From Streptomyces griseus (lineage in GTDB: Bacteria; Actinomycetota; Actinomycetes; Streptomycetales; Streptomycetaceae): DNA of 64,000 bases. The stretch is from NCBI RefSeq assembly GCF_001715295.1, contig NZ_MDKB01000005.1, positions 435,645-499,644 on the forward strand, in the 5' to 3' direction. Each line of letters starts with the position of its first letter. Within the stretch, counting starts at the first letter, position 1. Shown here piece after piece: positions 42,207 through 51,465 of this stretch. Position numbers and translations under genes: made by a program. The notes under the pieces are model-generated. The model did no database searches. It saw only the letters and a list, made by a program, of their open reading frames with translations, and was not told the DNA's origin.

Positions 42207-42383
42207 TTCCGACCACGCAGCGAGGTGCCGTAGCTGTCGTCGTGCGCCCGCCAGGGAATACAGGACGCCCCTTGACCACGTTTGGTGGCCCAGCGGGTAG
42301 CGTGATCGCCTGCCGCATGGAACGTCCATGTGTCCGCCCCGGGCCTGCGCGGGGGGAGTCCGGCGGCGAACGAGGGAACAGTG

Positions 42384-42788
42384 ATGAGCGAACTAACGAA
42401 GCCCACCATCGAGGTTCCGGAGGGTGACGCACCCACCGAGCTGACGATCCGGGACCTCGTGGTCGGGGACGGACCCGAGGCGCAACCGGGCAGGGTCGTC
42501 CAGGTCCACTACGTAGGGGTCACGTTCGCGTCCGGAAGGGAGTTCGACTCCTCCTGGGAGCGGGACCGGCCGTTCAAGTTCGCCGTGGGCGGCGGCAAGG
42601 TCATCAAGGGCTGGGACCGGGGAGTGAGGGGAATGAAGGTCGGCGGCCGGCGCGAGATCATCGTCCCCCCGCGTCTCGGTTACGGCAAGCAGTCACCCTC
42701 GCCGTTGATCCCGGCGGGCTCGACGCTGGTTTTCGTCGTGGACCTGATCACGGTCGCGGGCGGGCCCGCCGGAGCCGGCCCGGCTTGA
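42384..42788 (+). CDS. FKBP-type peptidyl-prolyl cis-trans isomerase
   Basis: The 134-residue product is a single FKBP domain without signal peptide: VHYVGVTFASGREFDSSWERDRPFKFAVGGGKVIKGWDRGVRGMKVGGRREIIVPPRLGYG, then IPAGSTLVFVVDLI. Active-site aromatics and the Asp of FDSS are present. It speeds proline isomerisation during protein folding in the cytosol. The ATG at 42384 lies next to a possible GTG at 42381, with CGAGGGA upstream. It is a single-gene unit. Confidence 0.95.
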   Translation: MSELTKPTIEVPEGDAPTELTIRDLVVGDGPEAQPGRVVQVHYVGVTFASGREFDSSWERDRPFKFAVGGGKVIKGWDRGVRGMKVGGRREIIVPPRLGYGKQSPSPLIPAGSTLVFVVDLITVAGGPAGAGPA

Positions 42789-43232
42789 CCGGTTCGGCCT
42801 GGACCCGGCGCTCCTGAGGAGGCGGGGCACGCTGTCCCCCCACGTGAGGGCAGCTGATTCTTTGCTCAGGCAGGGGCGGACTGCTTCGTCCTGCTGTGGA
42901 ACCGGAGCAGGCCGACTCCGCCGTGCCGCTGCCTCGTTACCGGTTGCCGGAACAGGCCGTTCCCACCGGTGAGGTCCACAGACCGGCAAGCCCACCACGG
43001 AGTCCGACGCCCGCAGTCGTTCGGTGTCGCAGGGCTGGAACAGGCAGTGGTTCCTCGGCCGACGGGACATCCGCCGAGCGAGCGATGAACGGAATGATCG
43101 CGGCAACAGATCCGGGCCATGACTCGGCCACTTACCCCCTGGTCCTCCCCGCCCCACCGGACCGCGCTGGAGTTCCTGGGTGCGGCGACCACGTGCCGCC
43201 CACCGCTCGGCCGACGGCACGCCCTATGTCGC
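42789..43232. other. Intergenic region between convergent FKBP and DUF397 genes
   Basis: No gene, strong hairpin or repeat is supported in these 444 bases. Short open frames exist on both strands but have no recognisable domain or ribosome site. Confidence 0.4.
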
Positions 43233-43424
43233 TCAGCGCTCCGACGCGAACCGTACGAACTGTCCCCAGCCTTCCCGCCCCACCGCGAAGGCCGGACGGG
43301 TCACGTCCTTGGAGTCCCGTACGTGCACGGCCTGTTCGGCGACCGCGACCTCCACACAGCTGTCGCCCTCGCTCCCGCTGTAGCTGGACTTGGACCAGGC
43401 GAGTTCCGTCGTACCACTGTTCAT
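43233..43424 (-). CDS. DUF397 protein, copy 1
   Basis: The 63-residue product has the DUF397 signature: AWSKSSYSGSEGDSCVEVA, then VHVRDSKDVTRPAFAV, then W-x-x-F-V-R-F. It starts within the last bases of the upstream XRE gene (4-base overlap). DUF397 proteins sit next to XRE-DUF5753 regulators throughout Streptomyces (the bldB/whiJ-like systems) and are thought to antagonise them. It is closely similar to the copy at 63087. Confidence 0.95.
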   Translation of the reverse strand: MNSGTTELAWSKSSYSGSEGDSCVEVAVAEQAVHVRDSKDVTRPAFAVGREGWGQFVRFASER

Positions 43425-44296
43425 AGCTCTCCTCGAAGTCGCTCCAGCAAGGCCCGGGTGTCGTTGGGGCTCAGGGCCTGCGAGCGCAGTGTGTCATAGC
43501 GCTGGTAGAGCACACTCACCTCTTTGCGGTCGGAGATCAGCCGCCCGTTCTTCTGCCCCTCCGAGTAACCCAACCGCCGCCCCTCCGGGGTCTCCAACAC
43601 CTGCACCGGCCCGTCCAGACACGTATGCAACCCAGCCTCCACCGGCACCACCTGCAACGTCACATTGCGCGGCGCGCTGCGCTCCAGGACATGGTCGAAG
43701 GGCCCCCGCATCGCCTCCGCGTCACCGAACCGCCGCCGGAACACGTGCTCCTCGACGATGAAACTGAACGGCACGGTGGGCCGCTCCCGCATCATGGCCT
43801 GCCGTTCCATCCGTGCCGCGAGCTGCTCCTCCAGCTCGCCGTCCGTACGCAGCGGGATCGTGCCCTCGAACACTGCGCGCGCATACCTCTCCGACTGCAA
43901 CAACCCCGGCACCAGCCGACATTCGTACGTGGACAGGCTCACCGCTTCCCGCTCCAGCCTCGCCCACCGCCGGAACCACGCCGCGAGTCCCGCCTCGCCC
44001 CGGGTGAGATGCCGGGCGGCCTTACGCAACGCCCCGGTGTTGCCGGTCGCCTCCTCCGCGTGCTCCACGAACACCTCGTCCGCCATCCGGCGACCCAACT
44101 CCACCGACTCCACCGTGTGTTTGGAGTACCGGACCCGCTCGCCGAACTCGGTCCGGCTGAGCCCCGCGTGTTCGCGTAGCGCCTGGACCACCGCGCCGAA
44201 CGTACGCATACTGTCCGACGGATGGGGTTCCCGCTCCCCCACCGGAACCCCCTGAGCGCCTCCGCACCCGGCCGCCTCCCCCGCACCGCTGTCCAT
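43421..44296 (-). CDS. XRE-family regulator with DUF5753 domain, copy 1
   Basis: The 291-residue product has an N-terminal helix-turn-helix (FGAVVQALREHAGLSRTEFGERVRYSKHTVESVELGRRMADE) and a C-terminal DUF5753 domain (YECRLVPGLLQSERYARAVF, then GPVQVLETPEGRRLGYSEGQ). I chose the ATG at 44296 because a GAGAGGCGGGG stretch precedes it; the frame is open to 44317. It is coupled to the DUF397 gene by overlap and divergent from a broken HATPase gene, which completes the common three-gene WhiJ-type arrangement. Confidence 0.93.
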   Translation of the reverse strand: MDSGAGEAAGCGGAQGVPVGEREPHPSDSMRTFGAVVQALREHAGLSRTEFGERVRYSKHTVESVELGRRMADEVFVEHAEEATGNTGALRKAARHLTRGEAGLAAWFRRWARLEREAVSLSTYECRLVPGLLQSERYARAVFEGTIPLRTDGELEEQLAARMERQAMMRERPTVPFSFIVEEHVFRRRFGDAEAMRGPFDHVLERSAPRNVTLQVVPVEAGLHTCLDGPVQVLETPEGRRLGYSEGQKNGRLISDRKEVSVLYQRYDTLRSQALSPNDTRALLERLRGEL

Positions 44297-44468
44297 CCGC
44301 CCCGCCTCTCGCCGCACCGCACCGCGACGGCTCCTGACACCGCCCCGCGCTCACCACTCAGCGTGACGGGCCGGGCATCGTACTGTCCACTCTTCGTGAC
44401 CGTACACCTACTCCGCGTACGGGGTGCGGTGCTCGACCTCAGGCGCTTCCGGCCGTCACTCTGACGCC

Positions 44469-44904
44469 GTGAACCACGCCCTGACCCACGTCGGCCGCCC
44501 GACCCGCACCTTCACCCAGCTCCTGTCCTCCACACGGCGCGGCGCCCGCCTGGCCAGGCTGCTCGCCGTGACCGAGCCGCGCACCTGGGGCGCCCCGCAC
44601 GACCTCACGGAGCGTGCCGAACTCGTGGCCGCGGGGCTCGCCGCCAACGCCGTCCTGCACGGCGTCGTCTTACCGGTCGCTGCTTACGGCTCACGCTCGC
44701 CTTCGCCCCTGCGGCCGGACATCTCCGCATCGAGGTCACCGACGCCTGCGGGGAGGTGTACCCGCAGCCGCCTCCGGCGGACGCCGACCCCGAGGCGCTG
44801 CACCCCGGCGGACGCGCGGCCTGCTGCTCGTCGCCGCCCTCGCCGACCACTGTGAGACCCGGCCGCACGGAACCGGGCGCTCGGGGCCGCACGTCCCCCC
44901 TTAC
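44469..44904 (+). pseudogene. HATPase (anti-sigma-like) gene with two frameshifts
   Basis: From the GTG at 44469 the first frame reads LAVTEPRTWGAPHDLTERAELVAAGLAANAVLHGVV, the N-box region of RsbW-like histidine-kinase ATPases. Near 44670 the frame breaks, and the family sequence resumes one frame over as RLTLAFAP, LRIEVTDACGE and ALHPGGR. A second break near 44815 moves it to GLLLVAALADHCETRPHGTGR. Such ATP-binding genes normally lie divergent to XRE-DUF5753/DUF397 pairs, as here. The last frame runs without stop into the next membrane protein. Confidence 0.85.
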
Positions 44905-45528
44905 ATGCTGACCGTTCTGGGGATACTCTTCGCCGTCGCGCCCACCGTCGTCTGGACGACGATCGCCCGCACCCGCCCTGTCGGCTTCGCGATCGGCGGC
45001 ATGCTGCTCGCCGGAGCCGGTCTGCTGATCAGTGTCCAGCAGGGCTGGATCGACGCCCCCCGACCCGACGCCCATCTCGTGTTCACGGCCCTGGCGCCTC
45101 TGCTCATCGCCTGCGGTGCGGGACTGGAAAGCCGGCACGGGAACTCCCCTCCCCCGGAATGGATTCCCCGCCGCAACGGAGCGATCGGCTTCCTGGGGAC
45201 GCAGTTCGCCCTCACCCTGGTGGTCGGCCTCCTGTACGCGCTGCTGATCAGCGAAGGCTCGGACGCCCCGCCGTCCAAGGCCCTCCCCTCGTTGCCGCCA
45301 GGCATCAGCATGGCTGACGAAGGCATCAGCTGCGGTTCCGGCGGCTGCTGGCGCGCTGCGACGGTCACCAGCGGGGACGGCCTGTCCCGCCCGGAGATCA
45401 TCCGCAAGCTCGGCCTCCAGCAGGAGAGCTGCCGCCCAAGCGGCTGGCTGCTCGACTGGCGTGACGTGTGCGTCGGAGCAGAGGACAACGGCGAGAAAGT
45501 CACCGTCTACGCCAGCTGGGGATACTGA
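44905..45528 (+). CDS. Membrane protein with Cys-containing C-terminal domain, unknown
   Basis: The 207-residue product from the ATG at 44905 has four hydrophobic segments: MLTVLGILFAVAPTVVW, FAIGGMLLAGAGLLI, LVFTALAPLLIACGAGL and FALTLVVGLLYALLI. A C-terminal domain of about 80 residues with four cysteines (ISCGSGGCWRA, ESCRPSG, RDVCVGA) follows and is probably outside the cell. No ribosome site is visible; the frame is continuous with the end of the broken HATPase gene, so translation may depend on it. The family is unknown. Confidence 0.6.
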   Translation: MLTVLGILFAVAPTVVWTTIARTRPVGFAIGGMLLAGAGLLISVQQGWIDAPRPDAHLVFTALAPLLIACGAGLESRHGNSPPPEWIPRRNGAIGFLGTQFALTLVVGLLYALLISEGSDAPPSKALPSLPPGISMADEGISCGSGGCWRAATVTSGDGLSRPEIIRKLGLQQESCRPSGWLLDWRDVCVGAEDNGEKVTVYASWGY

Positions 45529-45637
45529 GCAGGCCTTCGACCCAGGCAGAGTGCCGAGGCTTCGTCCCCTTCCACCGGACAGGCCCCGGTCGCCGACCGT
45601 AAGCCAGGCCCGTCTCCTGCGTCGTTGGGGCGGCCCC

Positions 45638-46525
45638 TCATCCGAGTGGTCCCGTGTCCCGCGCTGCCCTTGCGAGTGCACGGACCAGTTCCGTCTCTCC
45701 GGCCGTCGGCCAGATCAGGGCCCAGCTCGCCATCGGAGCGTCGTGCGGATGGAGATAAAGCAGGCCGGGCCACTGGTAGTAGCGTGCGGCATCACCGTGG
45801 ACGAGGCTGATCGCCTCGCCTGCCGCGACCACGGCGGCGAGCTCTTGGAACGAGGAGACCTTCGGGCCGCGCCGGATAGGCCGGCCGCCGGGGGTGTGGG
45901 TGGGGACGAGCGTCTGCAACCAGTAGTCGGGGACAGGTGTGGCGGAGTGAGGCAGGGGCCAGGCGGCCAGGTCCTCCATGCTGACGGTTTCCCGGCGGGT
46001 GAGGGGGTGGTCGGTGGCGACCATGAGAAGCAGGGGTTCGGTGATGACGATCGGGCCTACGGTGAGATCTGGTTCCCGGACGGGCAGCCAGGCGGTCGCC
46101 ACGTCGACGGAGCCGTTCCTCAGGGGACCGAAGGGGTCCGTGAAGGTGATCTCCTGAATGCGGAGGTCGACCTCGGGGTGCCGACTCCGGAACAGGTCGA
46201 GTACGCGTACGTGGTCGTGTGCCTGGGGGCCGTGCAGCCCGAGGGTCAGTGTGCTGGTGGTGCCACGGGCGGCAGCGGTGGCCGTGCGGGTGCCTTCGAG
46301 TATCTGCTGGTAGCCCGCGCTGAGGTCTTGCCGCAGTTGTGTTCCGATGGCAGTGAGCTCGACCTGGCGGCTGTTGCGGGCGAAGAGGCGCGCGCCGATC
46401 TGCCGTTCCTGTTTGGCGATCGACTGGCTCACTCGCGCCTGTGACACGTGCAGCCGGTCCGCGGTCCGGCCGAAGTGCAGTTCCTCGGCCAGCGTCAGGA
46501 AGATCTCGATGTCCCGTAGTTCCAT
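45638..46525 (-). CDS. LysR-family transcriptional regulator
   Basis: The 295-residue product has the LysR winged helix at 1-60 (MELRDIEIFLTLAEELHFGRTADRLHVSQARVSQSI) and a type-2 periplasmic-binding-like effector domain. It is divergent from the DUF4267 gene, and a LysR-type dyad lies between them, so it probably controls that gene and itself. The effector ligand cannot be told from sequence. Confidence 0.93.
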   Translation of the reverse strand: MELRDIEIFLTLAEELHFGRTADRLHVSQARVSQSIAKQERQIGARLFARNSRQVELTAIGTQLRQDLSAGYQQILEGTRTATAAARGTTSTLTLGLHGPQAHDHVRVLDLFRSRHPEVDLRIQEITFTDPFGPLRNGSVDVATAWLPVREPDLTVGPIVITEPLLLMVATDHPLTRRETVSMEDLAAWPLPHSATPVPDYWLQTLVPTHTPGGRPIRRGPKVSSFQELAAVVAAGEAISLVHGDAARYYQWPGLLYLHPHDAPMASWALIWPTAGETELVRALARAARDTGPLG

Positions 46526-46542
46526 TGGCCCCCGCCTTCAGT

Positions 46543-46560
46543 GATAACTCCTGGGTTATC
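46543..46560. promoter_or_regulatory. LysR-type operator between the LysR and DUF4267 genes
   Basis: gataac and gttatc form a perfect 6-bp dyad with a 6-base centre. It satisfies the T-N11-A rule and sits 17 bases upstream of the LysR start in the divergent region. Confidence 0.65.
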
Positions 46561-46668
46561 AGACCATGTGCAGCCAGGCATTGTTCGCGCGTTTTCCGCG
46601 CTGCATCCTGGGTCACGTCCTCTCCGAGGGCATCCCCTCGGTACTCGGCGCAGACGCAGGGAGATGAC

Positions 46669-47040
46669 GTGCTCACACCGCTCGCGTACGGCTTGGCCGT
46701 GGTGCTCGACCTCCTGGTCGTCTTCATCGGGCTCCGGTTCTTCTTGCAGCCGCGGGCCGCTGCCGCCGGCTACGGTGTGCCGGCCAAGGAGAACGGCGAT
46801 TCCGCGTACCTGACCGTCAAAGGTCTGCGTGACCTCGTCTCGGGCCTTCTCGGGCTCGCCCTGCTGGCCTTTTCGGACGCCGACGCGGCTGCCTGGTTCA
46901 TGCTGGTGATCGCGCTGACTCCGCTGGGAGACACGGTGATCGTCCTGCGTAACGGCGGAACGAGGGCGGTGGCCTTCGGAATCCACCTGGCCACGGCAGT
47001 CGCAGTCCTTGTCTCGGCCGCACTTCTCTTCGCGGCCTGA
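46669..47040 (+). CDS. DUF4267-type small membrane protein
   Basis: The 123-residue product has four membrane helices: PLAYGLAVVLDLLVVFIGLRFF, GLRDLVSGLLGLALLAF, AWFMLVIALTPLGDTVIVL and ATAVAVLVSAALLFA. YGVPAKENGDSAYLTVKGLRD lies after helix one, which is the DUF4267 pattern. The GTG at 46669 has AGGGAGA seven bases upstream. It is divergent from LysR and likely its target. The function is unknown. Confidence 0.85.
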   Translation: MLTPLAYGLAVVLDLLVVFIGLRFFLQPRAAAAGYGVPAKENGDSAYLTVKGLRDLVSGLLGLALLAFSDADAAAWFMLVIALTPLGDTVIVLRNGGTRAVAFGIHLATAVAVLVSAALLFAA

Positions 47041-47083
47041 TCCCCACGTGACGCCGCCATTGCGCGCTCGAGGGAGTGGGCCC

Positions 47084-47311
47084 ATGTCGCTGACCCACCC
47101 GCATGTCGGCCGGCCTCCCGTCATACGCGAGGCTGATGCCGAGGTCATCGGACGCGCCCCGACCACGATTCGCCTGCCGGCCGACAACCTTGTGCGGCAG
47201 CGACCGCCGTGGACACCGGCTCTTGGAAAGCCATCACCCAGGAGTGGGACGGCTGTAGCATGCCGACCCGCTCACCACGAAAAGCGGAACGAACCCCGAT
47301 GGACTGAATGA
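47084..47311 (+). pseudogene. Possible truncated cupin gene start
   Basis: The ATG at 47084 has a good GAGGGAG. The first 35 codons read PPVIREADAEVIGRAPTTIRLPAD, which resembles the N-terminus of small streptomycete cupin proteins. The remaining codons do not look like cupin sequence and the frame ends after 75 codons. I read it as a gene start joined to unrelated DNA. Confidence 0.3.
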
Positions 47312-47337
47312 ACAGCGGGAGCGGCAGAGTGAGGCCC

Positions 47338-47856
47338 ATGGACTCAGGGCTTGCCGCACTGCTGGGCGCCGCTGTCGGTTCCGCCACCACACTCGGGGCC
47401 GCGATCGTCAACGGCCGCGCTCAGGCACGGTCCCAGCACGCCCAATGGAACCGTCAGCGCCGCCGCGACGCCTACGCCGACTACCTCGGTGCGCTCCATG
47501 ACCGCGACATCGCCATGGACGCCGTCCTGGACGCGCTGCGTTCGGACCATCCCGATCTCCCCGACATCGACGAGAAGATAGGCCGCTTCATCACCCTGGC
47601 TCGCGAGGTCCATCGCGCCTGCGAGGTCGTCATTCTCGAAGGGCCGGCACCGCTCACGGAAGTCGTGGAACGCGTCACCGACGCCTCGAAAGATCTCTCG
47701 CACGTCATGCGACGTCTGGCCCGGAACGCCCACGTGGGAGATACCACCCACAAGGCAGAAGACACTGCCCTCGCCGCCGAACGAGAGCGCATCCTCTACC
47801 GAGCAGTCAAGGACTTCCGCCTCGCCGCCCGCAGCGTGATCGACAAAACCGACTGA
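47338..47856 (+). CDS. Single-pass membrane protein with helical cytosolic part, unknown
   Basis: The 172-residue product begins with a Gly/Ala-rich membrane segment (about 5-24, LAALLGAAVGSATTLGAAIV). A charged, helical soluble part follows (QHAQWNRQRRRDAYADYLGALHDRD onward). Streptomycetes have many such small anchored helical proteins; no function is known. GTGAGG precedes the ATG at 47338; an in-frame ATG at 47308 is possible. Confidence 0.65.
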   Translation: MDSGLAALLGAAVGSATTLGAAIVNGRAQARSQHAQWNRQRRRDAYADYLGALHDRDIAMDAVLDALRSDHPDLPDIDEKIGRFITLAREVHRACEVVILEGPAPLTEVVERVTDASKDLSHVMRRLARNAHVGDTTHKAEDTALAAERERILYRAVKDFRLAARSVIDKTD

Positions 47857-47892
47857 CCGCACAGGGACTCCACTCGCGCCCAGAAGGCACCC

Positions 47893-49137
47893 CTACGGCC
47901 CCAGGTCGGCCAGCACCTCTCGCGCGGCGCGCGCGCCCGACGCCAGAGCGCCCTGCACGGAGCCGGTAGCCCGGTGGTCCCCGCACACGTACTTGCCCGG
48001 GTGGAGGCGGGTCGTACGGCTCAGCGGCCACGGAGGGAGCATCGCCGGCAGCGCACCCTCGACCGTGCGGGCGGCGACCTGCTGCCAGCCGGTCGTGTCG
48101 GTGCCGTACAGCTCGGCCAGACGCCGGAGCACCGCCTGTGCCCTGCCGGGGAGGTCGGCCCCCAGTACGGAGGTGGAGATCAGCGCGGTGCCGGGGGGCG
48201 CGTAGGTGGGAGCGACCTCGCTGAGTACGCAGGTGTTCAGGATCGCTCCGGTGCTGTCCACCATCAGGATCGGTTCCGCCCTCGGCGTGCCGTCCGTGGC
48301 GTGGTAGTAGGTGGTGACGGTGCGTGTGTCCGGCACGGTCAGGTCCGGCAGCAGGCGGGCGGCGGTCGCCGGGTCCGTCGCCACCACGACGGTCCGGGCC
48401 GGCACCTCGCTCCCGTCCTCCAGCAGCACCCCGGCGTCGGTGACCTCTGCGACGGGCGCGCCGAGCCGCAGGACGCCCTCGGGCAGGCCGTCGGCGAGCT
48501 GGGCCGGTACGGCGCCGATGCCCCGGGCCGGCAGACACAGGGACCCTCGGGCCATGCTCCGCCAGACCAGGTGGAAGAAGCGTGCGGAGGTCTCCAGCCG
48601 GTCCTCCAGGAAGACGCCCGACAGGAACGGTCGCAGGATGTCGTCGATCGCGGCGTCCGACACTCCCGCCCGCCTCAGGGCTGCTGAGGTGGAGCCGTCC
48701 CTGTGCCGTCTGGCGGCGGATGCCGGCAGAGCGGCGTCCCGTACGGTGAGTGCCGCCAGCGCGGCCAGGTCGCGCGCCGAGAAGACACGCCCCGGCAGCA
48801 GGGCTTTTGCCGCACCGGGCTCCCTCGTCGGGTCGGCGAGGCGGACCGGTCCGTTCGGCGTGTGGGCGACGACGCCCGCGATGAACGGTCGCAGTCGCAG
48901 GCTCCTCAGGTCCAGGCGCCGCTTCACCTGCGGATAGGAGGTGTTGAACACCTGGAACCCACGGTCCAGCAGGAATCCGTCGCGCCGGTCCGTACGCATG
49001 CGCCCGCCCACGCCGTCGGACGCCTCCAGCAGGACCACCCGCCGTCCGGCACGGCACAGGTCCAGCGCGCAGGCCAGGCCGGACAGGCCCCCTCCGACGA
49101 CCACCACGTCGTGTGTCCGGCGATGTTCCATGCTCAT
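47893..49137 (-). CDS. FAD-dependent amine oxidase / phytoene desaturase-like oxidoreductase
   Basis: The 414-residue product has an N-terminal Rossmann FAD motif (VVVVGGGLSGLACALDLCRAGRRVVLLEASDGVGGRMRT) and ends with the FAD-proximal motif YVCGDHRATGSVQGALASGARAA. It belongs to the NAD(P)/FAD flavin amine oxidase and carotenoid desaturase superfamily. The substrate is unknown and no carotenoid or polyamine genes are near. I chose the ATG at 49137 because GAGGGTGGAC precedes it; a GTG at 49143 and ATG at 49131 are alternatives. Confidence 0.9.
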   Translation of the reverse strand: MSMEHRRTHDVVVVGGGLSGLACALDLCRAGRRVVLLEASDGVGGRMRTDRRDGFLLDRGFQVFNTSYPQVKRRLDLRSLRLRPFIAGVVAHTPNGPVRLADPTREPGAAKALLPGRVFSARDLAALAALTVRDAALPASAARRHRDGSTSAALRRAGVSDAAIDDILRPFLSGVFLEDRLETSARFFHLVWRSMARGSLCLPARGIGAVPAQLADGLPEGVLRLGAPVAEVTDAGVLLEDGSEVPARTVVVATDPATAARLLPDLTVPDTRTVTTYYHATDGTPRAEPILMVDSTGAILNTCVLSEVAPTYAPPGTALISTSVLGADLPGRAQAVLRRLAELYGTDTTGWQQVAARTVEGALPAMLPPWPLSRTTRLHPGKYVCGDHRATGSVQGALASGARAAREVLADLGP

Positions 49138-49497
49138 GTCCACCCTCGATCAACGCCGTACCCCGTGTGGCACCCGGAAGCTCAGGCTCTCCGCTCGGCC
49201 TCTCCGCCTCGCCCGTACCCCGAATCAGCCGGCACAGACCCGTGCCGGAACGTGGCGCGAAAGTCGAGACCGCCCACCGGCGAACGACACGGTCGCGACC
49301 ACGGGTCCAGCGGACCACGTCCCCCGGCCGATCCCCGGGCGCCACGACCGAGCGCCGTCGCACGACAACACGTCAGGAGGACGCCGGCGACTCCGGCGCG
49401 GCGACCGCCCCGGCGAAGCCCGACGAACGGCTGGGCGCCGCCTGTCCCGCACAGCCGGGCCCCGGGGGGGGGTGAAATCAGGGAGCGGCCCGGACCC

Positions 49498-49690
49498 ATG
49501 ACCCGCTGGCAGACGTAGGCCATCTCGGAAGCTGGCGGGGCGCCGACGTCGGCTTCGTTGCCCGGACGCCGGAAGCCGGCCGGTCCGACGTCGGCGAACT
49601 CGTAGGGATACACGGTTCCGGCGGTGGCGGACATCCCGTAGCCGGAGAAGGCGGGGCAGGAAAGCGTTACGTCTCCCAGGGCGGTGCCGA
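49498..49690 (-). pseudogene. Remnant of a type-B carboxylesterase
   Basis: On the minus strand this stretch reads SCPAFSGYGMSATAGTVYPYEFAD and then GAPPASEMAYVCQ. It resembles the C-terminal third of para-nitrobenzyl esterase-type carboxylesterases (YAYEF-D, then GA-HASEMAYVF). The catalytic His of that motif is replaced, and neither end joins a full gene. The rest of the 660-base gap between the oxidoreductase and GH76 genes holds nothing I recognise. Confidence 0.5.
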
Positions 49691-49798
49691 GCGCCCACAG
49701 CGGTGGAGGGCAGGCAGCGAGTGCTGTGTGGTGAGGCGATCCCTCCGGCCGGCGATCGGACGCACCCGTTTCGGTTTCCCGCTTGTTCCTCCGGCAAC

Positions 49799-51262
49799 TC
49801 AGCTGCCGGCAGCCGCGTTGAGCAGATCGAGGGCGCTGTGCTGGCAGCCGTTGCCGCTCACGGTGAAGCGTCCGGCCCAATGGGGCCCGTACTGGTCGAG
49901 GGAGTTGCGGTCCTGGGTGTAGGCGGTGCCGGCCTGGCGGTCGAGATAGGCGCTGTAGGGGTGGTCGCCGAGTGCCTTGTTCAGGATGCCGAGGCCCCTG
50001 GCGTAGGCGCCCTTGAAGGAGTCGCCGTCGGAAGTGCAGCCGGTGCCGTCGGGTTCGTACGGCTCGCGCAGGGTGCCGCCGGGGTTGAGGTAGGTGGAGG
50101 AGGTGGATGCCTCGGCGAGGGTGCGTGCGCTGTCCAGAAGGCGGCTGTCGCCCGTGGCACGGTGCAGTTCGGCAAGTCCGGCGAGGATCACTCCCTGGTT
50201 GTAGGTCCAGGTGACGTCGCCGTTGTTGACACAGGCGCCGGTCAGTCCGTCGTTGATCAGGTTGCCCGAGTTGATCATCCCGCTGTTCCTGAACCAGGCC
50301 CACTCGTCGTTGGCCCGACGCAGATAGGTGGTGTCACCAGCGATCCTGTTGTGCAAGGCCGCGTTCAGGTGCAGGTAGAGCTCGTTCGTGATCGCGTTCT
50401 TGTACGGCTTGTCGGTCGCCCACTGGACGCCGCCGCCGCACGCCGAGGACCAGTAGGCGTGCATGTGGTCGGCGTCGACGCGGGCAGTGTCCAAGTACCG
50501 TTGCTCGCGTGTGAGATCGTAGGCGGCCACCCACGCCAGGCCCCACCAGCCGGTGTCGTCCAGGTAGTTGTTGGTGAAGTTGCCGCCCTCGGCGCCGCGG
50601 AGTCTGTCGTAGGTGTTGGAGATGGCGTACGTGTAGCTCGGCATGCCGCTGACCCGGATGTTGTCGATCAGCGAGGTCAGGGCGGTGGCCGAGGTCCACC
50701 AACCGTCGGCGAACCGGCCGGTCGCCTTGGTGTAGCCCATCATCAGCGCGGTCGCCGCTGCGGTGCTCCTGCTCCAGGCGTTCCAGTTCACGCGCGCCCA
50801 GCCGGTGCAGGCGATCTCCGCCCGGTCGCCCGCCTTGCCGCAGGCCCGCAGGGCACCGATGCCGGCGTTCGCCCAGTCGTCGACGTTGTACATCTGAGTG
50901 CGCCAGCCGCCGGCTCCCTGCGGAATCGTGGTGCGGCCGAGTTTGCTGCCCGAGGACCACGTCCTGCCGCCGTCGAAGGAGCGGTCGAGCCACACCTCGT
51001 CGCCGGAGCTTCCGTTGCCGATCGACGCCCAGCCCATCACATCGTTGTCGGAGAGGTGCAGAACGATCGCGCGGGAGTGGATCGACGCGGTCACGGGGCT
51101 GCGATCTCCCGTGGCGTACTGCGGGTCCCGGACGTCGCAGTACGTGTTGCACACCGGATCACCGGCTGCTTCCGCGGGGGTGGGGGCGAGCGGAGCCGCC
51201 AGGCAGGCGAGCAGGAGGGGCGCGATCACTGCCCGGCGCGAGCGGGGTAGGCGGAGGCGCAT
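49799..51262 (-). CDS. Secreted GH76 alpha-1,6-mannanase
   Basis: The 487-residue product has a signal peptide with twin arginines and an AEAA-type cleavage end near residue 33. An N-terminal segment of about 100 residues follows, then a GH76 (alpha/alpha)6 barrel with NNYLDDTGWWGLAWVAAYDL. The paired D235/D236 match the GH76 catalytic nucleophile and acid/base. Further family marks are VTWTYNQGVILAGLAELHRATGD and FKGAYARGL. It would hydrolyse alpha-1,6-mannan backbones of fungal walls or mycobacterial-type glycans outside the cell. GGAAG precedes the ATG. It fits functionally with the GH92 enzyme at 57995. Confidence 0.93.
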   Translation of the reverse strand: MRLRLPRSRRAVIAPLLLACLAAPLAPTPAEAAGDPVCNTYCDVRDPQYATGDRSPVTASIHSRAIVLHLSDNDVMGWASIGNGSSGDEVWLDRSFDGGRTWSSGSKLGRTTIPQGAGGWRTQMYNVDDWANAGIGALRACGKAGDRAEIACTGWARVNWNAWSRSTAAATALMMGYTKATGRFADGWWTSATALTSLIDNIRVSGMPSYTYAISNTYDRLRGAEGGNFTNNYLDDTGWWGLAWVAAYDLTREQRYLDTARVDADHMHAYWSSACGGGVQWATDKPYKNAITNELYLHLNAALHNRIAGDTTYLRRANDEWAWFRNSGMINSGNLINDGLTGACVNNGDVTWTYNQGVILAGLAELHRATGDSRLLDSARTLAEASTSSTYLNPGGTLREPYEPDGTGCTSDGDSFKGAYARGLGILNKALGDHPYSAYLDRQAGTAYTQDRNSLDQYGPHWAGRFTVSGNGCQHSALDLLNAAAGS

Positions 51263-51354
51263 GGGGGGCTTCCTTCCATGGAGGACGCGACAGTGCGCAT
51301 TCCAAGCAATGAACGCGTGCATGTCAAGCGTCGGGAAGGTGGGCACCGAACCAC

Positions 51355-51465
51355 TTCGTCGGGGAGGGATACGAGGGCGCGGCTTCGTTCGGCGTCCTCT
51401 ACCGCTCCGGGACGACGGCACACGGCCGGCGCATCGGCTCCCTGTTCACCGTCACCGGCACGGGC
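51355..51465 (+). pseudogene. Possible C-terminal remnant of a sialidase-like gene
   Basis: One plus-strand frame reads YEGAASFGVLYRSGTTAHGRRIGSLFTVTG. This resembles the last strands of bacterial sialidases (GVLYE-SG-x-x-x-Y-x-x-I-x-F-x-x-F). There is no full gene around it. The remaining part of the roughly 400-base gap holds nothing else I can support. Confidence 0.3.

Noticed and set aside
42272..42303. TTGACC and TAGCGT as an FKBP promoter
   Set aside because: The 20-base spacing is too wide for a usual sigma-70-type promoter.
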